From Desulfoscipio geothermicus DSM 3669 (GTDB lineage Bacteria > Bacillota > Desulfotomaculia > Desulfotomaculales > Desulfallaceae): DNA of 64,000 nt. A program made the translations under genes and the position numbers. Below the pieces are notes generated by a model. It was not told the DNA's origin. It was given only the letters and a program-made list of their open reading frames with translations, and did not search any database. Shown piece after piece: positions 41,464-49,711 of this stretch. The first letter of the stretch is position 1; each line of letters begins with the position of its first letter. Location: NCBI RefSeq assembly GCF_900115975.1, contig NZ_FOYM01000002.1:114725-178724 (forward strand), given 5' to 3'.

Positions 41464-41857
41464 TAAACAACCTCCTTATAAATTTAATATTATATTCCTC
41501 AGAAAGACCAAATTACTTGGATATACCACCCCCCTCGCGATAAAAAACATAAAAATCGTACACTTGCATGTTAAATATTTTTTGCAAAAAGCATGTCATA
41601 TAGAATGATAATTAAGAATTTAGCCTTTAAACGGCTTGATACCACCCTTAAAAGGCTATTTTACAAGCTCTAACGGTATTCTGTTTACTTATTGTTCACT
41701 TGAAATGAAAATAAAAAATTATATGATTGTTTACACTTGATTAAATTTTCTTATAATTCTGGGAAATAGTACCCTTGTACCGGCATAAAAAAAACCCCCG
41801 GCCGGGGTTTACAAACCATGTAAATATATATTTACAGTGTAAAATATATTATCAGTT
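41464..41857. other. 394-bp AT-rich intergenic region with an unassigned hairpin and promoter
   Basis: No gene is seen. It holds an inverted repeat TAGCCTTT (41621-41628) / AAAGGCTA (41651-41658) followed by TTTTA, and a plus-strand promoter-like pair TTTACA (41730-41735), 16-bp spacer, TATAAT (41752-41757). That promoter would fire into the 3' end of the minus-strand GH57 gene. The promoter of the transporter gene must also lie here but is not obvious. Confidence 0.5.
41783..41810 (-). terminator. terminator of the GH57 gene
   Basis: On the minus strand: AAACCCCGGCCGGGGGTTTTTTTTATG, a compact GC stem with an eight-T run, 48 bp after the stop codon. Confidence 0.9.
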
Positions 41858-43468
41858 TTATCCCGTAGCTTTATATATACCGGGGTTAATTTTATTATAG
41901 TAACTTAAATTTAAATCGGGAAAAATGTTGTTTCTGTATTCCAATTCCCTCAGCGCACCTTCATCAATGCAATTGTTTTTGATTTGTTCATAAAGGCGCA
42001 AAAAATTATGAATATGCTGCTTGGTCCGTCTGACGGCATAATCCACCATGGTGCCGGTATACATAATAAAGGCCCAGTCGCTGCTCTGCGCCAGCAACAA
42101 CTCCCTGGCGGCCTGTTTTAAAGCCCGGTGTTTTAAACCGCCGGCAAAGGGATTTTGTTCCACCAGTTCCACCATTTTCATGGCAGCTATGTGTAGATGC
42201 CGGTATATCCAATCGTTTTCCCGGCTCAGCCATACTTCATTATACCCTTTATTGCCCCAGGTGGAGGGACAGGGCCGGGCCACCTGGTTACAAGGGTATT
42301 TTTGCAAATAATCATAAGGCGTTATGGTTTCAACGATATCCGTATCGTAGTATATCTTGCGCAACAAAAACTTGAGCCAGTCCGGTCCCTCAAACCACCA
42401 GTGACCGAAGAGTTCCGCATCGTACGGGGCAACAATAATGGGCTCCCGATCCATCAATGAACACAGGTGGCGGATTTGATGTTCTCTGTTAAACATAAAA
42501 TTGCCGGCGTGCATATCGGCTTTACGCAAAGCATACTCCCAACGGTACGGTTCTTTATGGTGGGTTTTACCGGTTATGCGAAAATATTTGATACCGGTAT
42601 TGACCCTGATGCCGTCCGGGTGGATATAAGGGCTGACGTACCCGTATTCCAGGTCATGGCCGATATCCCGGTAATATTCCCGGTAATCAAAATCTCCCGG
42701 GTAACCTTCGTTAGAACTCCAAACCTGCTTGGACGATTCCACATCCCGCCCGAAAACAGCCACCCCCGAAGGGCAAAATATGGGCGCAAAAATACCGTAT
42801 TTGGGCCGGTGTGACGCAAAGAGCACGCCATGGGTATCGGTAAAAAAGTATTTGATGCCGAATTCCTTCAAGATATTATCAATACCATGGGTATATGCGC
42901 ATTCGGGTAGCCAAATACCCTGCGGCTTTCTGCCAAAGTGTTTTGCATACAGGTCCACAGCTACACCGACTTGAGCGCGTACCGCTTCCGGTTGGTGCAT
43001 CAACAACGGTAAAAACCCGTGGGTACCGGCGCAGGTGATGACCTCCAGGCGGCCCAGGTCTTGAAACTTACGCAGAGCATTTAAAATATTACGCTGGTAT
43101 TTATCGGTGAAAATATATCTGATCCGGTGGAACCGGTCCCTGTACATTTGGGCGGTGGCATGAAATTCTGTACCCCTGGTTCGCTCAACTTCCTTTTCCG
43201 CCAGTTCAATTAGTTTATGCAGGTGTCTCAAATACCTTTCCTGCAAAAGCCCATCGGTTAGCATGGTCATCAGGGGCGGGGAAACCGAAAAGGTTAACCG
43301 AAACGGTATGTTTTCTTCTACAAGTTCATCGAAAGCTTCAATCAACGGCACATAGGTTTCGGTAATGGCTTCGTAAAGCCACCTTTCTTCCAGGAAATAT
43401 TCATGCTCGGGGTGCCTTACAAAGGGCAAATGTGCATGCAAAACAAAACACAGGTATCCTTTAGCCAA
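41858..43468 (-). CDS. glycoside hydrolase family 57 protein, 1,4-alpha-glucan branching enzyme type
   Basis: 536 residues. GH57 N-terminal block LCFVLHAHLPFVRHPEHEYFLE, nucleophile Glu in GIWLPECAYTHG (about residue 188), acid/base Asp region IVAPYDAELFGHWWFEG (about 349) and the C-terminal helical domain typical of the Thermus/Thermococcus branching enzymes. TTG 43468 follows AAAGGAGAAG. Expected to introduce alpha-1,6 branches in a glucan; alpha-amylase or 4-alpha-glucanotransferase activity cannot be excluded. Downstream of the DUF4912 gene with a 78-bp gap, same strand. Confidence 0.9.
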   Translation of the reverse strand: MAKGYLCFVLHAHLPFVRHPEHEYFLEERWLYEAITETYVPLIEAFDELVEENIPFRLTFSVSPPLMTMLTDGLLQERYLRHLHKLIELAEKEVERTRGTEFHATAQMYRDRFHRIRYIFTDKYQRNILNALRKFQDLGRLEVITCAGTHGFLPLLMHQPEAVRAQVGVAVDLYAKHFGRKPQGIWLPECAYTHGIDNILKEFGIKYFFTDTHGVLFASHRPKYGIFAPIFCPSGVAVFGRDVESSKQVWSSNEGYPGDFDYREYYRDIGHDLEYGYVSPYIHPDGIRVNTGIKYFRITGKTHHKEPYRWEYALRKADMHAGNFMFNREHQIRHLCSLMDREPIIVAPYDAELFGHWWFEGPDWLKFLLRKIYYDTDIVETITPYDYLQKYPCNQVARPCPSTWGNKGYNEVWLSRENDWIYRHLHIAAMKMVELVEQNPFAGGLKHRALKQAARELLLAQSSDWAFIMYTGTMVDYAVRRTKQHIHNFLRLYEQIKNNCIDEGALRELEYRNNIFPDLNLSYYNKINPGIYKATG

Positions 43469-43546
43469 TGTTTACTTCTCCTTTACAGCATTTAATCAAA
43501 GTTGATTAAAAACAACGCCCGCTCGGATAACGGACCGGGACGGCGG

Positions 43547-44302
43547 TTATTCTTTTCCAGCTGCAAATCCGGTGGAACTTATATAGCCGGGCGAGCTTAT
43601 GCCCAGTGGTACAAGCCCCATCCCCTGCGCAATTTCCTCGGCCATCATGGGCGAACTGCCCATATGCAGGTGAGTAATGCTGCGGTAAATACCTTCTATC
43701 CACATCCATTCTTCATCCAGCAGGTTGGATATGCTGACGCTGGGTGTTTGAACAATATTGGACCGCAGCAGGGTTATAAACGTGCCGTCGGGAAAAAGTC
43801 GTCCCAGGTCAACGCAGAAAGCCGAATTGGGCCGGGAAACATCGATATGCCAGCTATCCACTTCGTCGTTGATGGATATATCCATGTAATTATTAGCGTT
43901 CAGGCCGGTAAAGTGTTCTATACCTGTCACATCATAAACACGCAGCACTGACCTGGAGTTGTTCCAGGCATCCGGCCCGTACTGTCTGGCAAACTCTTCT
44001 TGTTTGGTAGCCGAAATTTCCCAGTAAGCAAAAATCCAGCTGGGGTCACGCACCATGAGCACCATTCTATCCATACCATAATGCCATGGTATCTCGGGCG
44101 TTTCCGGTTTTACTGCCGGTTTGGGTTGAAAAGCGGGGACTGGGAAAGCAATTTCTTCGGCATATTCTTCCCGGGGAGCGTCAGGCACTTTCGGTGATAA
44201 TGAGGCGGGTTTCTTCTGCCGATTTTTTGCCAACCATAAAAAAACGGCCAAGAGCACGATTAAGATGACGGCCCCCAGGACCCAGGTCAACATGACATTC
44301 AT
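43547..44302 (-). CDS. DUF4912 domain protein with N-terminal membrane anchor
   Basis: 251 residues: a single transmembrane segment (about 5-24, LTWVLGAVILIVLLAVFLWLA), a charged Pro-rich linker (25-70) and a DUF4912 domain (VLMVRDPSWIFAYWEIS ... SVLRVYDVTG ... IDVSRPNSAFCVDLGRL). The domain has no established activity; by its repeated association with GH57 and glucan enzymes it has been suspected of carbohydrate binding, which I treat as inference. ATG 44302 follows GGAGGG. Probably cotranscribed with the GH57 gene. Confidence 0.82.
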   Translation of the reverse strand: MNVMLTWVLGAVILIVLLAVFLWLAKNRQKKPASLSPKVPDAPREEYAEEIAFPVPAFQPKPAVKPETPEIPWHYGMDRMVLMVRDPSWIFAYWEISATKQEEFARQYGPDAWNNSRSVLRVYDVTGIEHFTGLNANNYMDISINDEVDSWHIDVSRPNSAFCVDLGRLFPDGTFITLLRSNIVQTPSVSISNLLDEEWMWIEGIYRSITHLHMGSSPMMAEEIAQGMGLVPLGISSPGYISSTGFAAGKE

Positions 44303-44365
44303 GCAATGCCCTCCTTGTTATGAAATTGATAGTTTACGCTAAAAAAATTAAAACCGACGGATTTT

Positions 44366-44395
44366 TTGCTAAACATTAGTTTTCCGCGGTATAAT
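44366..44395 (+). promoter_or_regulatory. promoter upstream of the CoA-binding protein gene
   Basis: TTGCTA (44366-44371), 18-bp spacer, TATAAT (44390-44395). Leaves a leader of about 150 nt, AT-rich, with no recognised RNA motif. Confidence 0.6.
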
Positions 44396-44550
44396 TGTTT
44401 TATCCTCAGAGCTTTTTTTATTATTGCCAACAGGTTTTGGGATTATAATTTTTTTGTGCAAAGAAGTTTAAGCAATTCTAGCGGTGGAAGGTACTCTTTA
44501 GGTTTTATAGAAAAAATTTTTTATAATAATTTACGGGGGTGTAAATAGAT

Positions 44551-44961
44551 ATGTACATTCATCCTGACGATAATAAAATTAAGCAAATTTTAGAGCGGGG
44601 ACGCACTATCGCAGTGGTCGGCCTTTCCGATAAAGTCCATCGTGACAGCTATCAAGTGGCCCGGTACATGCAGGAAAAAGGTTACCGGATAATCCCCGTT
44701 AATCCAAGGGCAAAAATTGTATTGGGCGAAACCGCTTATACCAACATTCTGGAAATTCCGGAAAAGGTGGATATAATCAACATTTTCCGGCGCAGCGACC
44801 AGGTGCTGCCCATCGTGCAGGATTCGTTGAAAATCAAGCCCGGGGCTATTTGGCTGCAGTTGGGCATCATCAACGACGAAGCGGCGCGCCTGTGCCGGGA
44901 AGCCGGGGTGGATTTCATCATGGACAAGTGCATTAAAGTGGAACATGCGCGACTGTTTTAG
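44551..44961 (+). CDS. CoA-binding protein, YccU family
   Basis: Rossmann-like single-domain protein of 136 residues. AVVGLSDKVHRDSYQVARYMQEKGYRIIPVNP is the CoA-binding_2 nucleotide loop and the C-terminus IMDKCIKVEHARL is typical of the family. Physiological role unknown; members bind coenzyme A. RBS GGGGGTG precedes ATG 44551. It is followed at 12 bp by the nth start codon, whose RBS overlaps this stop. Confidence 0.9.
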   Translation: MYIHPDDNKIKQILERGRTIAVVGLSDKVHRDSYQVARYMQEKGYRIIPVNPRAKIVLGETAYTNILEIPEKVDIINIFRRSDQVLPIVQDSLKIKPGAIWLQLGIINDEAARLCREAGVDFIMDKCIKVEHARLF

Positions 44962-44973
44962 GAGGACTTAACT

Positions 44974-45620
44974 ATGGACAGTAAAAAAAAATCCTACAGA
45001 CACTGGCCCGGCATATCCCGGAAGCCGGGCCCACCCTACATTTTAAAAACCCCTTCGAACTGCTGATCGCTGTTATTTTATCCGCTCAGTGCACCGATAT
45101 ACGGGTAAACCAAACCACCGCCCGCCTGTTCACCAAATATAAAACGCCGGCGGACTTTGCCTCCCTGAGTCAGGAACATTTGGCCCGGGAAATAAGAGGG
45201 TGCGGCCTGCACCGCAACAAAAGCCTGCATATCATAAAAACCTGTCGCCTGTTGGAGGAAAAATACGGTGGCCAAGTGCCGGAAGATCCCGCTGTGCTGC
45301 AATCGTTGCCCGGGGTGGGTCGCAAAACAGCCAATGTGGTGCTGAATGTAGCCTTCGGCAAGCCCACTTTCCCTGTGGATACCCATATTTTTCGGGTGGC
45401 GCGCCGGCTGGGCCTTTCCAGCAGCAGCACCCCCTTGCGGGTGGAAAAGGATTTAACCCGTCTGATACCGCCCGCTGAACGGGGCGTCTGGCATCACCGC
45501 CTGATTAGTTTCGGGCGTTCGACCTGCTCGGCGCGGAACCCGAAATGCCACGAATGCACAGTTAACCGGTATTGCCGGCATTCCAAAAAAAAAGTACATC
45601 ACCCTGACAAGGAGAATTGA
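44974..45620 (+). CDS. nth: endonuclease III, start codon out of frame across an A9 run
   Basis: DNA glycosylase/AP lyase for oxidised pyrimidines. The body carries LPGVGRKTANVVLNVAFG (HhH with catalytic Lys), VDTHIFRVARRLGL (catalytic Asp) and the 4Fe-4S motif C-x6-C-x2-C-x5-C in CSARNPKCHECTVNRYC. The good RBS AGGAGG and ATG 44974 (MDSKKK) lead into nine A residues (44983-44991); the conserved frame (ILQTLARHIPEAG ...) needs ten. In the body frame TAA lies just upstream and no ATG, GTG or TTG occurs before 45180. Expression needs slippage on the A-run, or the base is a recent deletion or a sequencing error. Confidence 0.9.
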
Positions 45621-45627
45621 ATCAATC

Positions 45628-46086
45628 ATGCACCTGGTACTGGTGGAACCCGAGATTCCCGCGAATACGGGTAACGTAGCCCGCACCTGTGCCGTTACCG
45701 GCGCAGAATTGCACCTGGTCAAGCCCCTGGGCTTTTCGGTGGATGATAAGCACTTGAAAAGGGCGGGGCTGGATTACTGGCATTTATTGACCATTCATTA
45801 CCATGACAATTTCGAGGAAGTTTTATCCGCCTATCCCCGTCACAGTTTTCATTTTGCCACCACCAAGGCCGGGCGGAGATACACCGACGTTAAATTCGGA
45901 CCTGACGATTTTCTGGTTTTCGGCAAGGAAACTGCCGGCCTGCCGGACCACCTGCTACAGCGTTTCTCCGATCAATGCATACGCATTCCCATGATCAACG
46001 ACGCCCGCTCGCTCAACCTGTCCAACTCGGTGGCGGTGGTGCTCTATGAAGCATTAAGGCAAAACGGGTTTTGCGGTCTCAAGTAA
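45628..46086 (+). CDS. trmL: tRNA (cytidine(34)/uridine(34)-2'-O)-methyltransferase TrmL
   Basis: SPOUT-class methyltransferase modifying the wobble ribose of tRNA-Leu. 152 residues with the N-terminal EPEIPANTGNVARTCAVTG and the knotted SAM site DFLVFGKETAGLPDHLL and IPMINDARSLNLSNSVAVVLYEALRQ. RBS AAGGAG precedes ATG 45628 directly after nth. Confidence 0.95.
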   Translation: MHLVLVEPEIPANTGNVARTCAVTGAELHLVKPLGFSVDDKHLKRAGLDYWHLLTIHYHDNFEEVLSAYPRHSFHFATTKAGRRYTDVKFGPDDFLVFGKETAGLPDHLLQRFSDQCIRIPMINDARSLNLSNSVAVVLYEALRQNGFCGLK

Positions 46087-46155
46087 CGGCAGCCAACCAC
46101 CCGAATGCAGCACCCGAGGATACTTTAAAATAACTGACTAAAATGGGGGGATTAT

Positions 46156-47046
46156 ATGAAACCGACCGTACCAACCATACCGGAATTACGCGCGGCACTG
46201 GAAAAGGAAGGATACATTTGCGAAGAAGAAGTGGTGGTAACCATTTACCTGGCGCTGACCCTGGAAAAACCGCTGCTGGTGGAAGGAGCGCCCGGTGTCG
46301 GTAAAACGGAAATTGCCAAAGTGCTGGCCTCCATATTCAATACTGAATTGATCCGCCTGCAGTGTTACGAAGGGTTGGACGAATACAAGGCCCTTTATGA
46401 GTGGAATTACCAGCGACAGCTAATCAAGATTCAGATTTCCCGGAACTCCGCAGCGGAAGACCATCTGGAGCGCAATTTATTCAACGAGGAATACTTGTTG
46501 GAGCGCCCGCTGCTCCGGGCCATCCGTTCCGAGGATAAAATTGTTCTTTTAATTGATGAAGTTGATAAAGTTGAGGCCGAGTTCGAAGCCTTTTTATTCG
46601 AGGTGCTGTCCGACTTCCAGGTATCCATACCCGAATTGGGCACCCTGACGGCAAAGCATGTACCCATCGTAGTGCTTACCAGCAACGGGGAACGGGAATT
46701 GTCAGACGGGCTGAAAAGGCGCTGCGTTTACCTGTACATTGATTTTCCGTCTGTGGAAAAAGAAACACGCATCTTACAGGTCAAGGTTCCCCAGGCCGGC
46801 ACAAGAATAACCGCCCAAATAGCCAACGTGGCCCGTTATATCCGGGCAAACCTGGATTTGCGCAAGAAACCGTCCATTGCCGAAACCATCGACTGGGCCA
46901 GGGCGCTGGCCGCACTGGAAGAAAGTTCACTAAATACAGACAATATAAATAAAACTATAAACCTGATTTTGAAAAATAAAGATGACCAGGATGTTTTTAA
47001 AAATGAACTGGGAGAAAATCTTAATAAAATTATTGGTAAATATTAA
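46156..47046 (+). CDS. MoxR-family AAA+ ATPase
   Basis: 296 residues with Walker A EGAPGVGKTEIAK (about residue 42), Walker B IVLLIDEVDKVEAE (about 132) and sensor residues in VVLTSNGERELSDGLKRRC. MoxR proteins act as chaperone-like ATPases, usually with a von Willebrand factor A protein; none is adjacent here. RBS GGGGGG precedes ATG 46156. The C-terminal region SIAETIDWARAL is typical of the CoxD/MoxR branch. Target unknown. Confidence 0.9.
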   Translation: MKPTVPTIPELRAALEKEGYICEEEVVVTIYLALTLEKPLLVEGAPGVGKTEIAKVLASIFNTELIRLQCYEGLDEYKALYEWNYQRQLIKIQISRNSAAEDHLERNLFNEEYLLERPLLRAIRSEDKIVLLIDEVDKVEAEFEAFLFEVLSDFQVSIPELGTLTAKHVPIVVLTSNGERELSDGLKRRCVYLYIDFPSVEKETRILQVKVPQAGTRITAQIANVARYIRANLDLRKKPSIAETIDWARALAALEESSLNTDNINKTINLILKNKDDQDVFKNELGENLNKIIGKY

Positions 47047-47193
47047 ACCTGCTTGTGTATATTTGTGTATAATAGAATACTAATATAATTAAAACAATTT
47101 TTATTTTTGCATGCAGGACTTATTTCTTTTTTGTAGAATATTTTAAATTGTCGAACATTAGCGCTCTACCTGCGGTCAAAGGGAGTGATTTAG

Positions 47194-48912
47194 GTGGCCG
47201 TTAAAAGCAACCTGGTTAAAAGCCCGTCGCCTTTGGGTGATGACAGTTTCATTTTTAACAGCATTGCCAACCTGGTGATAGCCGTGGACCACCGGGGGCG
47301 AATTACCATATTTAATCGCGCTTGTGAAAAATTGTTTGGTATCACTGCTGAACAGGCCAAAGGCAGGTTAATTTCAGATGTCATTCCCTATACCGGCCTG
47401 ATTAAAGTATTAAAGACCGGTCAAGCCCATATCGGGCGCAAGTTCGTGCTGGGCAACGCCCTTTACATTACCAACCGCACCCCGATTATCAAGGATAACA
47501 GCATCGTGGGCGCCATCGGGGTGGTCCAGGAAATAACAGAGCTGCACCACCTGGCTGAAGAATTGAAACAAGTCACCAAACAAAAGAACGCCCTGGAATC
47601 AATATTTGATCATACCCACGAAGGTTACATTTCAATTAACAGCGAGGGGTATATAAACTTTATCAATCAAGCGATGGCGGAACTGCTGGCGATTGCGCCG
47701 AAAGATGCTTTGGGCCGGCACATTACCGAGATAGTGCCCGAAACCAAACTTCATTTGATGCCCATTAGCGGCCAGCCGCAGCACAGCGAATTGATGCGTT
47801 TCGGCGAGCAAAGTGCGCTGGTCAGCCGTTATCCGGTGGTGAAAAACGGTAAAATAGACGGCTCCATCAGCAAAGTTATATACCAGGACATTGATAGGCT
47901 GGCCGCACTGGCCACCAGGCGCAAAACTGTCAAACCCGGTGCGCCGGGCAAGGGCGCCAGCTACACGCTCGATGATATAATAGGTTGCAGCAAAACCATC
48001 GGCAGGCTGAAAGAAATTGTGCGGCGGGTGGCCAGAGGGCCGTCCACCGTTTTGATAACGGGTGAAAGCGGTACCGGCAAAGAACTGTTTGCCCACGCCC
48101 TGCACGCCCACTCACCCCGCTGCGAAGGGCCGTTTGTCAAGGTTAACTGTGCGGCAGTACCGGAAAATTTACTGGAGTCGGAGTTATTCGGCTACCAGGA
48201 GGGCGCGTTTACCGGTGCCAGGAAAGGAGGCCAGATCGGTAAATTTGAACTGGCCCACGGCGGAACCATCTTTCTTGACGAAATAGGAGATATGCCGCTG
48301 TATATGCAGGCTAAAATGCTCCGGGTGCTGCAGGAAAAGGAAATTGAAAGGCTGGGCGACAGATACGTCAGGAAAGTGGATGTAAGAGTCATCGCCGCCA
48401 CCAACAGGGATCTGACTAAATTGACAGAGGAGGGCAAATTCCGCCAGGACCTGTATTATCGCTTAAATGTGGTTAATCTTAATATACCGTCTTTACGGGA
48501 GAGAAAAGAAGACATTACAGTTTTAGTAGATCATTTCATTAATAAATTCAACCGCGAATTTAATTTAAACGTACAAAGTTGTAGTACAAAAGTTAACCGG
48601 CTGTTTGCTGAATACCACTGGGCTGGCAATGTTCGCGAACTGGAAAACATTATAGAAAGAGCGTTTAACCTGGTGGAAGGAGAAAAGATAGAGCTGGAAC
48701 ACCTGCCACATTACCTGACCAGGCAGGGAACAGACGGCAAAGAGGCAACCGCGGAAAAAACCCTCCCGGCCCTGCTGGAAAACGTGGAAAGGGAAGCCCT
48801 GCTGGACGCCCTGGAAAAAACAGGGGGCAATAAGTTGCGGGCAGCTAAACTACTGGGCATATCACGGGCCTGGCTTTATAAAAAAATTAAACAGTATCAG
48901 ATTGAAACGTAA
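47194..48912 (+). CDS. PAS-containing sigma-54-dependent transcriptional activator
   Basis: 572 residues: PAS domain 1 (about 18-115, [19 protein letters not shown]), PAS domain 2 (about 130-225, [19 protein letters not shown]), sigma-54 AAA+ domain with Walker [14 protein letters not shown] and the sigma-54 contact loop EGAFTGA (about 338), [20 protein letters not shown], and a Fis-type HTH at the C-terminus ([19 protein letters not shown]). GTG 47194 follows AAAGGGAG. Signal and targets are not evident; no convincing sigma-54 promoter (TGGCAC-N5-TTGC) was found nearby. A terminator follows. Confidence 0.95.
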   Translation: MAVKSNLVKSPSPLGDDSFIFNSIANLVIAVDHRGRITIFNRACEKLFGITAEQAKGRLISDVIPYTGLIKVLKTGQAHIGRKFVLGNALYITNRTPIIKDNSIVGAIGVVQEITELHHLAEELKQVTKQKNALESIFDHTHEGYISINSEGYINFINQAMAELLAIAPKDALGRHITEIVPETKLHLMPISGQPQHSELMRFGEQSALVSRYPVVKNGKIDGSISKVIYQDIDRLAALATRRKTVKPGAPGKGASYTLDDIIGCSKTIGRLKEIVRRVARGPSTVLITGESGTGKELFAHALHAHSPRCEGPFVKVNCAAVPENLLESELFGYQEGAFTGARKGGQIGKFELAHGGTIFLDEIGDMPLYMQAKMLRVLQEKEIERLGDRYVRKVDVRVIAATNRDLTKLTEEGKFRQDLYYRLNVVNLNIPSLRERKEDITVLVDHFINKFNREFNLNVQSCSTKVNRLFAEYHWAGNVRELENIIERAFNLVEGEKIELEHLPHYLTRQGTDGKEATAEKTLPALLENVEREALLDALEKTGGNKLRAAKLLGISRAWLYKKIKQYQIET

Positions 48913-48944
48913 TGCCAATTGTATCCCGGCTTAATTTGCGGTAA

Positions 48945-48975
48945 AATTCCCCTTGAGAGCAAGGGGAGTTTTTTG
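48945..48975 (+). terminator. terminator of the sigma-54 activator gene
   Basis: ATTCCCCTTG-AGAG-CAAGGGGAGT (48946-48969) followed by TTTTTT. Confidence 0.92.
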
Positions 48976-49070
48976 TGCCAAAGGTGGTGTGAAAAATATT
49001 AGCCTACGAAACCAGGGAGATCACCTTTGACCTGCCCGGGCGGCAATTACACCTGCTGGGGGTCAAGGAT

Positions 49071-49646
49071 GTGGAAAAACTAATAACCGACCCGGCAGAC
49101 GAAGACAAGGTACCGTGCTGGGCGGAAATATGGCCGGCGGCCCGCGGGCTGTCCAGCTGGGTATGGGACAACCTGGAGTTTAAGGGCGCTCAGTTGCTGG
49201 AATTGGGCGCGGGCCTGGGTCTCCCCGGCATAGTGTGCGGGTTGAAAGGGGCCAGGGTAACTTTTTCCGATTTCAACCCGTCCGCCCTGGAACTGGTAAA
49301 AAAGAACGCCGCCTGTAACGGACTTACCGACTTTGCCGTTTTCCGGGGTGATTGGCGCGACTTTAATGTAACCCGGCAGTTCCAGTGGGTCATGGGCTCG
49401 GACATTTTTTACGATCCCAAACTAAATGTACATTTAATAAACGTAATATCCAGGGCAGCTGCCCCCGGTGGCAATCTTTTAATAGCCCACCCGGGAAGGC
49501 CGGCCACCTTCGCGTTCATTGATGAACTGCGCTACCGGCGCCAGCTCAATGAAGCACACCGGGCCGTTATACCGGTGACCATCGATGATCCCTACTTTCC
49601 TTATTACGATATATATGTACATCATATCATTTTTGATAATGTTTAA
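49071..49646 (+). CDS. class I SAM-dependent methyltransferase (lysine-methyltransferase-like), start unclear
   Basis: SAM-binding motif LLELGAGLGLPGIVCGLKGA, then FSDFNPSALELVKKNA and MGSDIFYDPKLN; resembles the METTL/FAM86-like protein methyltransferases. The first canonical start is GTG 49071, but the conserved N-terminus of the family (here AYETREITFDLPGRQ and LHLLGVKDVEK, followed by PCWAEIWPAA) is encoded upstream from 49002, in the same frame, back to a TGA at 48990. No ATG, GTG or TTG occurs there; an ATA at 48996 lies eight bases after an AAGGTGG site. The true start may be non-canonical, or the start codon has been lost. Confidence 0.8.
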   Translation: MEKLITDPADEDKVPCWAEIWPAARGLSSWVWDNLEFKGAQLLELGAGLGLPGIVCGLKGARVTFSDFNPSALELVKKNAACNGLTDFAVFRGDWRDFNVTRQFQWVMGSDIFYDPKLNVHLINVISRAAAPGGNLLIAHPGRPATFAFIDELRYRRQLNEAHRAVIPVTIDDPYFPYYDIYVHHIIFDNV

Positions 49647-49711
49647 TTATTTACGATACACCCTTTGCGCCAATTAGACAGTGCAAATTAAATTCACGGA
49701 GGTAATTTATC

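Noticed and set aside
46087..49070. Sigma-54 promoter near the PAS/sigma-54 activator
   Set aside because: No TGGCAC-N5-TTGC match with correct spacing was seen around the MoxR, activator or methyltransferase genes.
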